64,000 nucleotides of DNA from Metabacillus endolithicus (GTDB taxonomy: Bacteria > Bacillota > Bacilli > Bacillales > Bacillaceae): NCBI RefSeq assembly GCF_023078335.1, contig NZ_CP095550.1:2090001-2154000 (forward strand). Direction: 5' to 3'. The translations under genes were made by a program, and so were the position numbers. Position 1 is the stretch's first letter; every line of letters starts with the position of its first letter. Shown here piece by piece: positions 1 through 9,169 of the stretch. The notes below the pieces were generated by a model, which saw only the letters and a program-made list of their open reading frames with translations, was not told the origin of the DNA and made no database searches.

Positions 1-144
1 GCATTAATGCTTCAATACTATTACTTAGCATCTCTTAGTGAAAAAAATAGATATGTTGCTCTTACTCTTTTGATTTTGTTCTACCTAATATCTTGGCTAC
101 TAACAGGGTTAATGGCATTCATTAAAATCCCTGTATTATTCTAA
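1..144 (+). CDS. C-terminal end of an integral membrane protein (partial)
   Basis: The window opens inside a plus-strand reading frame that closes with TAA at 142-144. The visible 47 residues contain one or two hydrophobic stretches (ALTLLILFYLISWLLTGLMA) and end in ...IKIPVLF. The stop lies 13 nt before the ATG of the HlyD-like adaptor, and the ribosome site of that gene overlaps the stop, so the two are cotranscribed. In B. subtilis the Yip1-type membrane protein YknW precedes the adaptor YknX, and this could be a comparable pair, but the visible part is too short to assign a family. Confidence 0.7.
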   Translation, partial: ALMLQYYYLASLSEKNRYVALTLLILFYLISWLLTGLMAFIKIPVLF

Positions 145-157
145 GGAGGTGGAAGAT

Positions 158-1405
158 ATGAAAAGATGGGTAAGTATTGTGTTAGCAGTTATTGTGATCG
201 GATTTATTGGAACAAACGTTTATTTAATTTTTAAAGAAGATAGTAAGGTTCAGCATACCGTTCATGTTGAAAAATGGTCTCGAGTACAGGAACGAGACAT
301 TGTTGAGACGTTTGAAACAGATGGGATCTTGGTCCCGAAGGAAGAACAGGATGTATATCTTCCACTGGAAAACATTGAATTTCAGCAATTTCTTGTAGAA
401 GAAGGAGATGAAGTGGCGATCGGAACTCCTTTATTTTTATATACATCACCTGAAATCGATTCTTTGAAAGAAACGCTCGAAACAGAAATCACACAGGTTG
501 AGGGTGAAATAGAAGGTGTTGAAGACTACATCGACTCTCTAGAAGACTATCAAAGCTCCATCCCTACTACCACATCTGAAATAGAGGTAGACTCTATTCT
601 GGAAGATGGATTAAAGATTGATGTACATGCATCCTCTGAAATGATTGAAAGCACAATTGAGCAGGAAATTTATAAGCAGGAGCTTGAAAAACGAAAGCTT
701 GAAGAACAAAAGACGAAGTACGAAAATCAGTTAGACAACATTAATGAACAAGAAAATTCGGCCTCTATGGTCAGTAATATCGACGGAGTTGTTGTTGAAG
801 TTAATAAAAATCTCGGAAACCCTATTATTACAATCGCATCAAATGAATTAGCGATTGAAGGAGAATTTTCAGAACAGCAACTAAAAAAAGCTGAAACTGG
901 TATGAAATTGACTGCAACTGCTTCTGGCGAGAACAAGAAGCTCGAAGGAACACTTGATAAAATCAATCCATATCCAGTCAATGAACCAGCAATTGACAAG
1001 GAAAATGCGTATAACTTTGTTGCAAGCATTCTTGAACAGCCAGAAACAGCACCAATCGGGACAAAAACAACGGTTTCTGTTGTAACGGCAGAAGCAATTG
1101 ATGTACCGGCAATACGTGATGGAGCGATTCATGGAAAGAAAACTTCTTATGTTTATCAGTTAAATGAAGATGGACAAATTAAGAAGAAAACGGTTGAAAA
1201 AGGTTTGAGTTTTGATGGTTATACGGAGATTGTTAAAGGTTCTGACATTGGAGAAGTTACGATGCTCAGTCCAGAGAAATCACCTCAAACTAACACTAGC
1301 TTTGTAACCGAAATGAAGCCGAAGCAGATTACAAAGGCCGCTTTGAAGGACTTTACTTCTCGTGAAGTATGGAAATATATATTGATTGGTTTGGTTGAGA
1401 GATAA
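158..1405 (+). CDS. HlyD/RND-type efflux adaptor protein (membrane fusion protein)
   Basis: About 415 residues. An N-terminal membrane anchor (residues 4-24) is followed by a split lipoyl-like hairpin (VEEGDEVAIGTPLF and VSNIDGVVVEVNKNLGNPI) around a long charged coiled coil (about 95-205), then beta-barrel and membrane-proximal parts. This is the layout of the adaptors that work with MacB/YknYZ-type ABC exporters in Gram-positives. ATG 158 is preferred over GTG 149 because AAGGAGGT at 143-150 is then spaced about 8 nt. No ATPase or permease follows; a strong terminator comes directly after, so its partners must lie upstream outside the window or elsewhere. Substrate unknown. Confidence 0.8.
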   Translation: MKRWVSIVLAVIVIGFIGTNVYLIFKEDSKVQHTVHVEKWSRVQERDIVETFETDGILVPKEEQDVYLPLENIEFQQFLVEEGDEVAIGTPLFLYTSPEIDSLKETLETEITQVEGEIEGVEDYIDSLEDYQSSIPTTTSEIEVDSILEDGLKIDVHASSEMIESTIEQEIYKQELEKRKLEEQKTKYENQLDNINEQENSASMVSNIDGVVVEVNKNLGNPIITIASNELAIEGEFSEQQLKKAETGMKLTATASGENKKLEGTLDKINPYPVNEPAIDKENAYNFVASILEQPETAPIGTKTTVSVVTAEAIDVPAIRDGAIHGKKTSYVYQLNEDGQIKKKTVEKGLSFDGYTEIVKGSDIGEVTMLSPEKSPQTNTSFVTEMKPKQITKAALKDFTSREVWKYILIGLVER

Positions 1406-1410
1406 TTAGA

Positions 1411-1450
1411 AAAACCCGAGTATGTAAGAGATACTCGGGTTTTAGTTTTT
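1411..1450 (+). terminator. Rho-independent terminator after the efflux adaptor
   Basis: A perfect 12-bp stem, AAACCCGAGTAT (1412-1423) with ATACTCGGGTTT (1431-1442), a 7-nt loop and a T-rich tail. It starts 6 nt after the adaptor stop codon. Confidence 0.9.
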
Positions 1451-1492
1451 GAAGTGCAAAATTAGAAATAATTTTACTATTCGCACTTAGAT

Positions 1493-1822
1493 TAGCAAAA
1501 ATGCTTGGAACATTGTGACTCCAAGCATTTTTACATTATTTTGCATAGAACTTTTACTAAATTTCAAAAGATAAACGGAAAAATTCCGTCTAAATAGAGA
1601 AATACCAGCATTTTTCACAAAATAAGGGGAATTACTCCGCTTATATCGGCCTTTTAAGCATCTATTGTATACTATAACCGGAATTTTTCCGCCTATTAAT
1701 TGCTGTATTTCTTCGAAAAAATCAACAATGAATAACATCAGAGAGTCTTAACTACCATAACCCTGCCACTTTCAGTACATCAATCTCCTCGCACACTGAC
1801 ACTAATTTTGCCATCCTGTTAA
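1493..1822. repeat. Dispersed intergenic repeat, copy A (CGGAA-TTCCG module array)
   Basis: This gene-free stretch opens with hairpin AAAATGCTTGG-N13-CCAAGCATTTT (1496-1533). It then has three palindromic modules near 1576-1588 (CGGAA-AAA-TTCCG), 1626-1640 and 1678-1693, about 50 bp apart, and a non-palindromic flank (about 1700-1822) with words such as AATCAACAATGAATAACATC and CCACTTTCAGTACATCAATC. Nearly the same sequence occurs as its reverse complement at 37541-37950. The hairpin may also act as a terminator. The open frame on the minus strand here is a by-product of the repeat. Confidence 0.75.
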
Positions 1823-1900
1823 AAGAATGCTAATTAAGCTTTTGTACTCGAAAACCGAATTACTTAATAGTAGAAACTCAGGTTTCTTATTGGTTATGAT

Positions 1901-3463
1901 TCAGCGTGTAACAATCACCCGAACTTCTTTCTCAACTTCTTCCAATGTTTCCTCAATCATTACCGGCAGTAACTCATATCCACCTACCTGCTTAATCGCA
2001 TCCGCTCTACCTTTCAGACGTTCTAAGACAGATAAATTTGCCTCAGCCTTCACTAACTGATTTTCGGCAGTCAATTTCCGCATTACTTCTATTAATCTAA
2101 GCTGCGAAACTTCATAAATTGTCCGTTCTACGGCAATTTTTGCAGGTCTAACATAGGTAGTATTTAATGCCTGTCGATTTGAAGCTCCACCAACTTGTCC
2201 AATTTTCACTTCCGTTAAGCGAAGCTGTGCTGTTAGTTGATCATATTGGCCGTCCACTACATAAAGATCTCCATTGTTAATCGCTTGGTTATATCTATTT
2301 AGTAAACGGGTTAACAACGCACCCTGTGTCTCAGCTTCACTTTTTCTTAAGTCGGCATTTATTTTACTAGGTAGCGATTGATATCCACCTGACTGCTTAA
2401 TGCCAATTGCTCTTTTCTTTAAACGCTCAAGCTTCTTTGTTTCACTGATGGCTTGGTTTTCATTTCCCTCATTAATAGTTGATTGAATCGCATCTAATAG
2501 ACGATATTGTGAAACCTCAAAAATCGTTCTTTCTACCGCAACTTTCGCAGGCCTTACATACCGTTCATTTAAGTTAGCACGATTAGAGGAACCTGAGACT
2601 TTACCAATTTTCATTTCTACATTTTTCAATCTCTTAGTTAAAGAGTCATAGAGTGTATTTACCTTATTAATATCTCCAGCTTCAATCGCTTTGTTATAAG
2701 CTGCTAACTGCTGAAGTAATTTTTCCCCTTCAGCTGAAGCAGAGCCATTCAAACCAAAGAAGCGATCAACTCCGTTCGCCATTCCTTCAGCAAGCTTTTC
2801 TTGATAGGCATTTGTTGATAGCTTTTGATCTTCCTCTGGATTTGACATAAACCCTACTTCTGGAAGAACAACAGGTTGTTTTGCCCAGTTAAAGCCCGTG
2901 ATATCAGTTCGCGGTGATAAACCGTCGCCATTCGCCTTATTGGCACTGGTTGACTTGATCACTTCATTAATCATGTGAGTGGCTGCTAGTTTACTTTTTT
3001 CATTGATGCTTTTTGTATATGAGCCTGATGGATATAAAACATGAATACCTGTTATATTTCTGTTTGTGCTTCCATCTGCATGAACTCGGATTGTTAAATC
3101 TGCACTTTTTGCATTACAAAACTGTGCGCGATCCACATTGCTTAAATTCACATCATGATGTGTTCTTGTCATATATACCTGATAGCCTCGTTCTTTTAAC
3201 TTCTCTTCTAGCTTTTTAGAGATTTCTAAAACTAGCACATATTCTGGCTTTTTCGTTGAAACGCCTTGTGTACCTGAAGATACTTTAGCTTTCATTGTTT
3301 TAGACCCTGGTGCGTTTGGTTCTTTCGTATTATTACCTTTTCGTTGATGACCTGGGTCAATACAGATAACCTTAGATTCAGCGGCTTGTGCTTTAGAATT
3401 TGGATGAAAAATACCAACCACTAATATTAGTCCAAGTATGATGTTTACTATCTTTTTATTCAT
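1901..3463 (-). CDS. Exported N-acetylmuramoyl-L-alanine amidase (Amidase_3) with two SbsC-like wall-binding domains
   Basis: 520 residues. A signal peptide (1-27, ending SKAQAA) is followed by an Amidase_3 domain (about 31-238) with the expected zinc ligands: His in CIDPGHQRK, His in TIRVHADG and Glu in LPEVGFMSNPEED. It cleaves the bond between muramic acid and the stem peptide. Two C-terminal helical repeats (about 255-370 and 383-515) carry the island signature: IGKVSGSSNR, then YVRPAKVAVERTI, then EVSQYRLL. The same pattern (VYGxxxR, RxxxIY) is found in the part of Geobacillus SbsC that binds secondary cell-wall polymer, so these repeats probably anchor the enzyme. ATG 3463 has GGAGGGG upstream. 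It lies downstream of the 5'-nucleotidase gene on the same strand, separated by a terminator. Confidence 0.88.
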   Translation of the reverse strand: MNKKIVNIILGLILVVGIFHPNSKAQAAESKVICIDPGHQRKGNNTKEPNAPGSKTMKAKVSSGTQGVSTKKPEYVLVLEISKKLEEKLKERGYQVYMTRTHHDVNLSNVDRAQFCNAKSADLTIRVHADGSTNRNITGIHVLYPSGSYTKSINEKSKLAATHMINEVIKSTSANKANGDGLSPRTDITGFNWAKQPVVLPEVGFMSNPEEDQKLSTNAYQEKLAEGMANGVDRFFGLNGSASAEGEKLLQQLAAYNKAIEAGDINKVNTLYDSLTKRLKNVEMKIGKVSGSSNRANLNERYVRPAKVAVERTIFEVSQYRLLDAIQSTINEGNENQAISETKKLERLKKRAIGIKQSGGYQSLPSKINADLRKSEAETQGALLTRLLNRYNQAINNGDLYVVDGQYDQLTAQLRLTEVKIGQVGGASNRQALNTTYVRPAKIAVERTIYEVSQLRLIEVMRKLTAENQLVKAEANLSVLERLKGRADAIKQVGGYELLPVMIEETLEEVEKEVRVIVTR

Positions 3464-3547
3464 TTGTTCCCCTCCGAACTTTCATATCCAACTATATTAT
3501 CGGCAAAGGAATGTTGATATTTAGTGCTTATGTAAAAAAATTACAAC

Positions 3548-3586
3548 AAAAAACCAAGCCCTAGTTCTAATGAGCAAGGCTTGGTT
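3548..3586 (-). terminator. Terminator of the 5'-nucleotidase gene
   Basis: AACCAAGCC (3552-3560) pairs with GGCTTGGTT (3578-3586). On the minus strand the stem is followed by TTTTTTG. It starts about 10 nt after the stop codon at 3597. Confidence 0.85.
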
Positions 3587-3596
3587 AAGAACTACA

Positions 3597-5948
3597 TTAT
3601 TCAGCTACATCCGTAATACGACCTTCAATCACCGGTTCAACCGTCACAAGATTCGCCACATAATCTCTTAAGTTCTCCCAATCAGATAAACCTAAGTCTG
3701 TTACGCGTCCTGCAGCGTATGCATCAGCGAAGACTGTATAGCCGTCTCCACCTTTTGCTGTGAAGGCATTTGTTGCGATTGCGTATTCTTTTGCTGGATC
3801 AAGTTGAACGAAGTTACCTTCCGTTTCTTCTACTTCTACTGTTACGATACGCTCACCTTTTGGCTTGCTGCTATCATATGTGAATTTCATGCCTGAAACA
3901 TGTAAGAATCCACCGCTTTCGTTTGGTGCTTGTCCTACGCTGTGTTCAAGGGCAGTTAAGATTTCCGCTCCAGTTAGGTTCATTGTTGCTAGTGTGTTTC
4001 CAAATGGTAATACGGTTAACACATCACCTAACGTAATTTCACCCGCATCAATAGAAGCACGAATTCCGCCACTATTTTGCATCGCAATGACTGTATTTGG
4101 CTTAAATTGTTTCGCTTTAGCTAGCATACCATCTGTGATCAAGTTACCTAATTCTGTCTCACTGTTACGTACACTTGGTGCTGTTGGATCTTCAGCTGTT
4201 GTCCGTGGATTTGATAGTTCTTTTGCTGCTGTTGCACCTGTTGAAGTGTCTCTGATTGTAGCGATTTGATCAGAATATTTCTTCAGCAATTCTGCTGCTT
4301 CTGCATTTTCTTCTTTATCAGCTACTTTAATTAGCTGAGCTGCTTCATTTGTAATGATACCTTCATTATTAAATTCAACATCTACAGTACCTAGATATTC
4401 ACCGTATTGGCTAGCTTGAACAATTAAAGTTGGGTCCTTTTCTACACCTGCTTCGTCTTTGTTAACAACAGTACCAGTGTCTAGCTTCGTATGACTATGA
4501 CCACCAACAATAATGTCAATACCATCTACCATTTTCGCAAGCTCAAGGTCATTATCATATTCTACATTGTCATCATAGCCGATATGTGTAATCGCAATAA
4601 TCTTGTTAATTCCCTGCGCTTCAAATGCTGCAACTGCTTTCTCAGCTTCAGCAATGTAATCTTCAAAAACAACACTACCTGGGCTTGAAATATCCGCTGT
4701 TTCTTCTGTAGTTAAACCGAAGAAACCAACTTTTTCACCGTTAACTTCTTTGATAACACCACTATAAGCTTGACCATTAGCAGGCTCTTCAGTAATTTCA
4801 TCATGAAATAGATCCTTCATGTTCTCATCCGCTGAAAAGTCAACGTTCGTGCTAACAAATGGGAACTCGGCACCTTTCACAAAATCAGCTAATGCCTTAT
4901 GTCCTTCAGGGCTTGAACCCAGGTCAAACTCATGGTTACCAAACGTCATAAGATCATATTTTACTAGATTCATAAATTCAAGGTCTGCTTGTCCTTTGAA
5001 TTCATTGAAGTACAGAGTTCCAGAGAAAACATCTCCTGCGTTTAGTAAAAGTGCTTCTGGATTTTCCGCTCTTACTTCATTCACAGCTGTTACAAACTTT
5101 GCGATGTTTTCGATGTGTGCATGTGTATCATTTGTATGCATAAGAGATAATTCAAATGGAAGCTTTTCTTTGATCTTGTCTTTACGTTCTTTTGCTTTTT
5201 GCGCCATTTCAGGTAGATTCGGGTACTTACCTGGGTGTAATTTATTTCCTGCTTCTTTAATCTTAACGGCTCTTGTTTCTAAGCGATTGAGCTTTTCGTA
5301 AGCAGCCTTCGCTTCATCTATTTTATTGTCTACTAATAATTGATCGATTTGATTTTGTAGGGTATGCATAGAAACTTCGTAAATAACCGTTTCTTTTGCA
5401 ATTTTTGCATCTACTAAAAATGCGTCGCGAATCACTTGTCGATTTCCTTCACCATACACCTTACTGAATACTCTTTCCGCTTTGCTCATTTGTAAGGATA
5501 ATGCATGATACGCGTCAACAAGCTCTGTATTTAATGTATCAGCTTCAACAAGTCCGTTTAACGTCTCTTGTAATGCTTGTAGATCTTGTCCAGTTTTAAT
5601 TGCATCAATGATTCTAGCTGCTTTTAACAATTTATCTTTGGCTACATCAAGCTGCGCTATTAGATTTTTCTTTTCTGAACCATCTTTTAGTTGCTGCACC
5701 GCTTTTTCAGCTTTTTTAATATCTTCACTTGCTTTTGCATATGCTATAGAAAAGTCCGTTGATATCGCAACGTTTTGTTGATTTCTCACATCATAAAACT
5801 TTACTAGCTTATTCGCTGAAACATGCGCCTCTGCGACAACGCTTTGAACGTTTGTTGCTGCCTCCGCCTGTGGACCTGCCGCGACAAAAGCTGCTGTGAC
5901 AATTGCTGAAGTAGCTACTACTTGTGATACTTTTTTTGTTTTTTTCAT
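3597..5948 (-). CDS. Exported bifunctional 5'-nucleotidase / UDP-sugar hydrolase with N-terminal SbsC-like domain
   Basis: About 783 residues. A signal peptide (ending QAEAA, about 1-30) is followed by a helical SbsC-like region (about 35-255; KVYGEGNRQVIRDAF, KETVIYEVSM). Then comes the calcineurin-like phosphoesterase (about 265-490) with metal motifs HTNDTHAH, GDVFSG, FGNHEFD and GGHSHT, and the 5'-nucleotidase C-terminal domain (about 560-750; NSGGIRASIDAGEITLGD). The enzyme hydrolyses extracellular nucleotides to nucleosides. In B. subtilis YfkN/YunD-type relatives usually lack this wall-binding module. Start 5948 is chosen because GGGGAGC lies 9 nt upstream and the signal peptide then begins MKKTKK; the longer frame to 5999 gives an implausible leader. 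Of the island's domains this one is closest in wording to SbsC itself. Confidence 0.9.
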   Translation of the reverse strand: MKKTKKVSQVVATSAIVTAAFVAAGPQAEAATNVQSVVAEAHVSANKLVKFYDVRNQQNVAISTDFSIAYAKASEDIKKAEKAVQQLKDGSEKKNLIAQLDVAKDKLLKAARIIDAIKTGQDLQALQETLNGLVEADTLNTELVDAYHALSLQMSKAERVFSKVYGEGNRQVIRDAFLVDAKIAKETVIYEVSMHTLQNQIDQLLVDNKIDEAKAAYEKLNRLETRAVKIKEAGNKLHPGKYPNLPEMAQKAKERKDKIKEKLPFELSLMHTNDTHAHIENIAKFVTAVNEVRAENPEALLLNAGDVFSGTLYFNEFKGQADLEFMNLVKYDLMTFGNHEFDLGSSPEGHKALADFVKGAEFPFVSTNVDFSADENMKDLFHDEITEEPANGQAYSGVIKEVNGEKVGFFGLTTEETADISSPGSVVFEDYIAEAEKAVAAFEAQGINKIIAITHIGYDDNVEYDNDLELAKMVDGIDIIVGGHSHTKLDTGTVVNKDEAGVEKDPTLIVQASQYGEYLGTVDVEFNNEGIITNEAAQLIKVADKEENAEAAELLKKYSDQIATIRDTSTGATAAKELSNPRTTAEDPTAPSVRNSETELGNLITDGMLAKAKQFKPNTVIAMQNSGGIRASIDAGEITLGDVLTVLPFGNTLATMNLTGAEILTALEHSVGQAPNESGGFLHVSGMKFTYDSSKPKGERIVTVEVEETEGNFVQLDPAKEYAIATNAFTAKGGDGYTVFADAYAAGRVTDLGLSDWENLRDYVANLVTVEPVIEGRITDVAE

Positions 5949-6283
5949 TAAAAAAAGCTCCCCTTTTTCATTCGTTTGATAAAAAACAGCCACAATCAAA
6001 AACTGGAGAAGACGTTATCCTTCATCCCAAAATGAGTATAGTATACAACTTACTAGTTTACTAGTCATAAGTTAGAAAATATATCTTACTTTTTACTTAC
6101 TATTTTGAAATTTATTTTGGTTTTCTTATGAAAAATGAGAGGAAAGCAACAAGTAAGAGCATGTCGAAATAAAACCTTTCTATCTACAAAAACACATAGC
6201 ATTCGCTCCAGTTTTTTACATTTTTTTCATCTAGTAAACTTTATACTAGACAAAAAGAATCTAATAATTAGTGGGTGAGAGTA
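5949..6283. promoter_or_regulatory. Divergent promoter region with two CTAGTA-type dyads
   Basis: This 335-bp region separates the divergent nucleotidase and L,D-transpeptidase genes and holds no gene. It contains ACTAGTTTACTAGT (6052-6065) and CTAGTA-N7-TACTAG (6231-6249), one near each gene. They could be sites of a common regulator. No assignment is possible from sequence alone. Confidence 0.35.
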
Positions 6284-7651
6284 TTGAAGAAAATCGGGAT
6301 AATTTTACTTTTTGTGATCGGATGTTTTTTAGGATTCCAACAACCAGCGCAGGCAGCAGGAAATGACCAATTTATCATTATTAACAAAGCAACTAACAAA
6401 CTAGCATTTTTTGATAACTGGAAGCTTGTAAAAGTATTTGATGTAGCAACTGGAAGAAAGGACTCATACACTCCTGAGGGCAGATTTAGAATTGTGAATA
6501 AAATCAAAAATCGTCCTTATTATACGAAAAACATACCTGGCGGAGATCCGCGTAACCCATTAGGAGACCGCTGGCTTGGATTAGATGCAAGAGGTACATA
6601 TGGAACAACATATGCGATTCACGGTAACAGTAATGAAAGCTCGATTGGAAGATATGTTAGCTCTGGTTGTGTGAGAATGCACAATAGCGAAGTACGCTGG
6701 CTATTTTCGCAAGTTGAATTATACACAACAGTTGTGATCACAAATTCAAGTTCATCTTTTGAAGAGCTTGCAGTGAAGCATAACTATTTATCTCCAGATG
6801 TACTCAATAAAGTGAATGCTCAAAAAGCAGGCAACGCCCTTCTTAATGAATTATCAAATTACCAAGCAGCAATGAATGCTGGCTCTGTTACAAATATGAA
6901 TAGCCTATATGACCGTTTTACTAAACAATTAAGAGCAACAGAAATCGCAATTGGAAAAGTTAGTGGAAAAAGCAACCGTGATCAGCTTGAAGCAACCTAT
7001 GTTCGCCCTGCTAAAGTAGCTGTGGAACGAACCATTTATGAAATATCTCAATATCGACTATTAAAGACCGTTGAGGAGCACCTTTCAAAAAATAAATTAA
7101 CACATGCAGAAAATGAGATCGCAAAGCTAGCAGGCTTAAAACGACGCGCTATTGCCATCAAAAATGCTGGTAATTATGAAGCGCTAAACCCTAAAATTGG
7201 CCGATCACTTCAATCTCTTGAAGCAACTGTTCAAGGCACGATTACACAAATATCTCTTACCCACTTTAATCAAGCCATCGGTAGTGCCAACATAGCGAAT
7301 GTGAATAATCTATACGATTCCTTCACACGCAAAATTAGAACAACAGAGGTAGCAATTGGTCAGGTATACGGAAGCGCCAATCGTAAAGCACTTAATGATC
7401 AATACATCACTCCTGCCAAAATCGCAGTGGAAAGAACCATTTATGAAGTATCGATTTATCGCCTATTACTAAAAATTGATGTGTTAATCTCATCTAATAA
7501 AATCGATCAAGCCAAGAGCGAGCTTTCAAAACTAGACCGACTCAAGCGCCGTGCGATCGAAATTAAGCAAGCAGGCGGCTATAGAAGCCTACCAGGTCGT
7601 ATTTCTTCAGACCTAACTAAGCTAGAAGAAAACTTACGAGCAAAACTATAG
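6284..7651 (+). CDS. Exported L,D-transpeptidase (YkuD) with two SbsC-like domains
   Basis: About 455 residues. A signal peptide (ending QPAQAA) leads into a YkuD domain (about 28-150) with the catalytic pattern HGNSNESSIG then SSGCVRMHN, so the cysteine and histidine are present. Such enzymes make 3-3 cross-links or attach proteins to peptidoglycan. Two SbsC-like repeats follow (about 180-305 and 315-450; IGKVSGKSNRDQL and IGQVYGSANRKAL). TTG 6284 fits the GGTGAG ribosome site and gives MKKIGIILL; GTG 6275 is the alternative and adds three residues. Monocistronic with its own terminator. Confidence 0.87.
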   Translation: MKKIGIILLFVIGCFLGFQQPAQAAGNDQFIIINKATNKLAFFDNWKLVKVFDVATGRKDSYTPEGRFRIVNKIKNRPYYTKNIPGGDPRNPLGDRWLGLDARGTYGTTYAIHGNSNESSIGRYVSSGCVRMHNSEVRWLFSQVELYTTVVITNSSSSFEELAVKHNYLSPDVLNKVNAQKAGNALLNELSNYQAAMNAGSVTNMNSLYDRFTKQLRATEIAIGKVSGKSNRDQLEATYVRPAKVAVERTIYEISQYRLLKTVEEHLSKNKLTHAENEIAKLAGLKRRAIAIKNAGNYEALNPKIGRSLQSLEATVQGTITQISLTHFNQAIGSANIANVNNLYDSFTRKIRTTEVAIGQVYGSANRKALNDQYITPAKIAVERTIYEVSIYRLLLKIDVLISSNKIDQAKSELSKLDRLKRRAIEIKQAGGYRSLPGRISSDLTKLEENLRAKL

Positions 7652-7661
7652 AAACCATAAT

Positions 7662-7700
7662 AAGGTGACTCATATATCGTGTGTATGAGTCACCTTTTTT
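7662..7700 (+). terminator. Terminator after the L,D-transpeptidase gene
   Basis: AAGGTGACTCATA pairs with TATGAGTCACCTT and is followed by TTTT. It separates two convergent genes. Confidence 0.88.
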
Positions 7701-7704
7701 ATGC

Positions 7705-8079
7705 CTACCCCTCCTTTTTCCGGTCGTAGTACGGAATCATCGTATACTTAATAGCAACAGCTAAAAAAATCAAAGCAAAGCACTGAAGATATTCATTCAG
7801 CTCAAACATCACTTCTTCTTTAAACATAAATACATCTAAAAGGATCGCAGAAAGAAGTAAAGCACCTGAAATACTGCTAAGGTAAAACAAAAATCTTGAG
7901 AAGATTCGCATGTTTTTTTCATCCCTTTTCTCTAAGTTAGAGGTTTTTTCTACAGAATAGCCCTTCACTAGTTGATCTATACAGATCTCCTTATTGAGAG
8001 TAAGAATTCTATACATGAAAAAAAATTGGATAAGTTGCAAAAATGCCCATTGAAATTGCAAACTATCCAGAAGTTGCAA
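7705..8079 (-). CDS. Small membrane protein of unknown function
   Basis: The frame encodes up to 124 residues with two hydrophobic segments in its C-terminal half (about 61-81 and 95-112) and a basic tail (YYDRKKEG). No family is recognised. The start is uncertain: the first codons overlap an array of GTTGCAA cores, and neither TTG 8079 nor ATG 8016 has a ribosome site. ATG 7911 does have AAAGGGATG upstream and would give a 68-residue two-helix protein. I keep the longest frame but consider the shorter one plausible. Confidence 0.4.
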   Translation of the reverse strand: MQLLDSLQFQWAFLQLIQFFFMYRILTLNKEICIDQLVKGYSVEKTSNLEKRDEKNMRIFSRFLFYLSSISGALLLSAILLDVFMFKEEVMFELNEYLQCFALIFLAVAIKYTMIPYYDRKKEG

Positions 8080-8120
8080 AGGAAAAACTAAAGTCGCAAA
8101 GAAACTAGGAATAGTTGCAA
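8032..8120. repeat. Array of five AAGTTGCAA-type cores at about 20-nt spacing
   Basis: Cores start at 8032, 8053, 8071, 8091 and 8112 (AAGTTGCAA, AAATTGCAA, AAGTTGCAA, AAGTCGCAA, TAGTTGCAA), giving steps of 21, 18, 20 and 21 nt. The sequence between cores is unrelated. The array lies between divergent genes. Confidence 0.6.
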
Positions 8121-8254
8121 TCCCCTGCTTCCCACCTCTTTCTACTCAGAAAATTTGCTAGGCACCATTGACTAATTCCGACAAAATTAGCCGAATTCTC
8201 CAGTTATAATGAATGAGTTGTAACAAAACAATTCATTATCCGGGAGGAAAGCAC

Positions 8255-9124
8255 GTGAAAAATTTCTTTAGTAAATTTGTTATTCTTGTGATTGCTCTAA
8301 CCATTGGGGTAACAACACAAGCATCCGCTGCAACTAGTGTCGCTTACAAAGACGCAGACAAAAGTGGAAAAGTCTTAACTGAACTTCGTTTATCGTTTGA
8401 AGACTCGATTGATGCTGGAAACCTAGAACTTATTGACTTATCTTATGATGACTACTCAGCAGCGATCAAAAAGACAGAACGAGCAATTGGTAAGGTGTCA
8501 GGAAAAACAAACCGCCGTGCCTTACTAGAAAAGTATGTAACACCAGCCAAAATTGCTAGAGAAAGAGTGATTTATGAAGTATCACAGCTACGCTTACTAC
8601 ATATTATTCTTGGACTACAAAGCTCCAACCAATTTGCAGAAGCTGAAGCAGCTTTCCAAAATCTTGAGCGCCTTAAAAAACGTGCAGTAGAAATTAAAGA
8701 AGCAGGCGGATATGAGCAGCTGCCTGAAGAAGTTGCCTTAACATTAGACTATTACGAAGAAACAGTAGTAGAAATTTTTGAATCCTATAAAAATGGCGAT
8801 CAATTAAAGCTATTAATTAACCTTTTATCTACTTACGGTTATTTAAACTCCAGCAGCCCGAACGAGTATTTTATTCTAGGTGCTGATCCAGAAGTAGAAA
8901 ATGGGTTCTGGTTAGGCTATCAGTCACCAACTTACGGTGATGATGTTTTCATGGCAACACTAAAAAGCTTTGACGGAACAAAAGCAACCTTTGAATATGA
9001 CCTTTCTTGGGACGATAGCGATGAAATCAGAACAGGCGAAATCTTCTTTGAAAATGGCGTGATTACTTTACACTATCTTGATTTTGAAGGTAATGATGTG
9101 GCTGTGGAGTTTACGTTATATTAA
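8255..9124 (+). CDS. Exported SbsC-like domain protein with unknown beta-rich C-terminus
   Basis: About 289 residues from GTG 8255, which has GGGAGGAAA 6 nt upstream; the longer frame from 8213 would carry an implausible leader. A signal peptide (ending TQASA) is followed by one SbsC-like domain (about 40-175; AIGKVSGKTNRRALL, YVTPAKIARERVI, EVSQLRLL). The last roughly 100 residues are acidic and aromatic, with short beta-like stretches (DVFMATLKSFDGTKATFEY, EIFFENGVITLHY). I do not recognise that part; no catalytic motif is visible. It probably sits in the wall like its neighbours. Confidence 0.8.
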   Translation: MKNFFSKFVILVIALTIGVTTQASAATSVAYKDADKSGKVLTELRLSFEDSIDAGNLELIDLSYDDYSAAIKKTERAIGKVSGKTNRRALLEKYVTPAKIARERVIYEVSQLRLLHIILGLQSSNQFAEAEAAFQNLERLKKRAVEIKEAGGYEQLPEEVALTLDYYEETVVEIFESYKNGDQLKLLINLLSTYGYLNSSSPNEYFILGADPEVENGFWLGYQSPTYGDDVFMATLKSFDGTKATFEYDLSWDDSDEIRTGEIFFENGVITLHYLDFEGNDVAVEFTLY

Positions 9125-9132
9125 TAGAAGCA

Positions 9133-9169
9133 GAAGAAACCTGTTCCAGTAGCGGAACAGGTTTCTATT
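9133..9169. terminator. Bidirectional terminator between convergent SbsC-family genes
   Basis: AGAAACCTGTTCC pairs with GGAACAGGTTTCT around a short loop (AGTAGC). It lies in the 45 nt between two stop codons on opposite strands. Confidence 0.85.

Noticed and set aside
1487..1738. Open frame on the minus strand in the first intergenic repeat
   Set aside because: It lies wholly in repeat copy A, has no ribosome site, and the corresponding frame is not kept in copy B.
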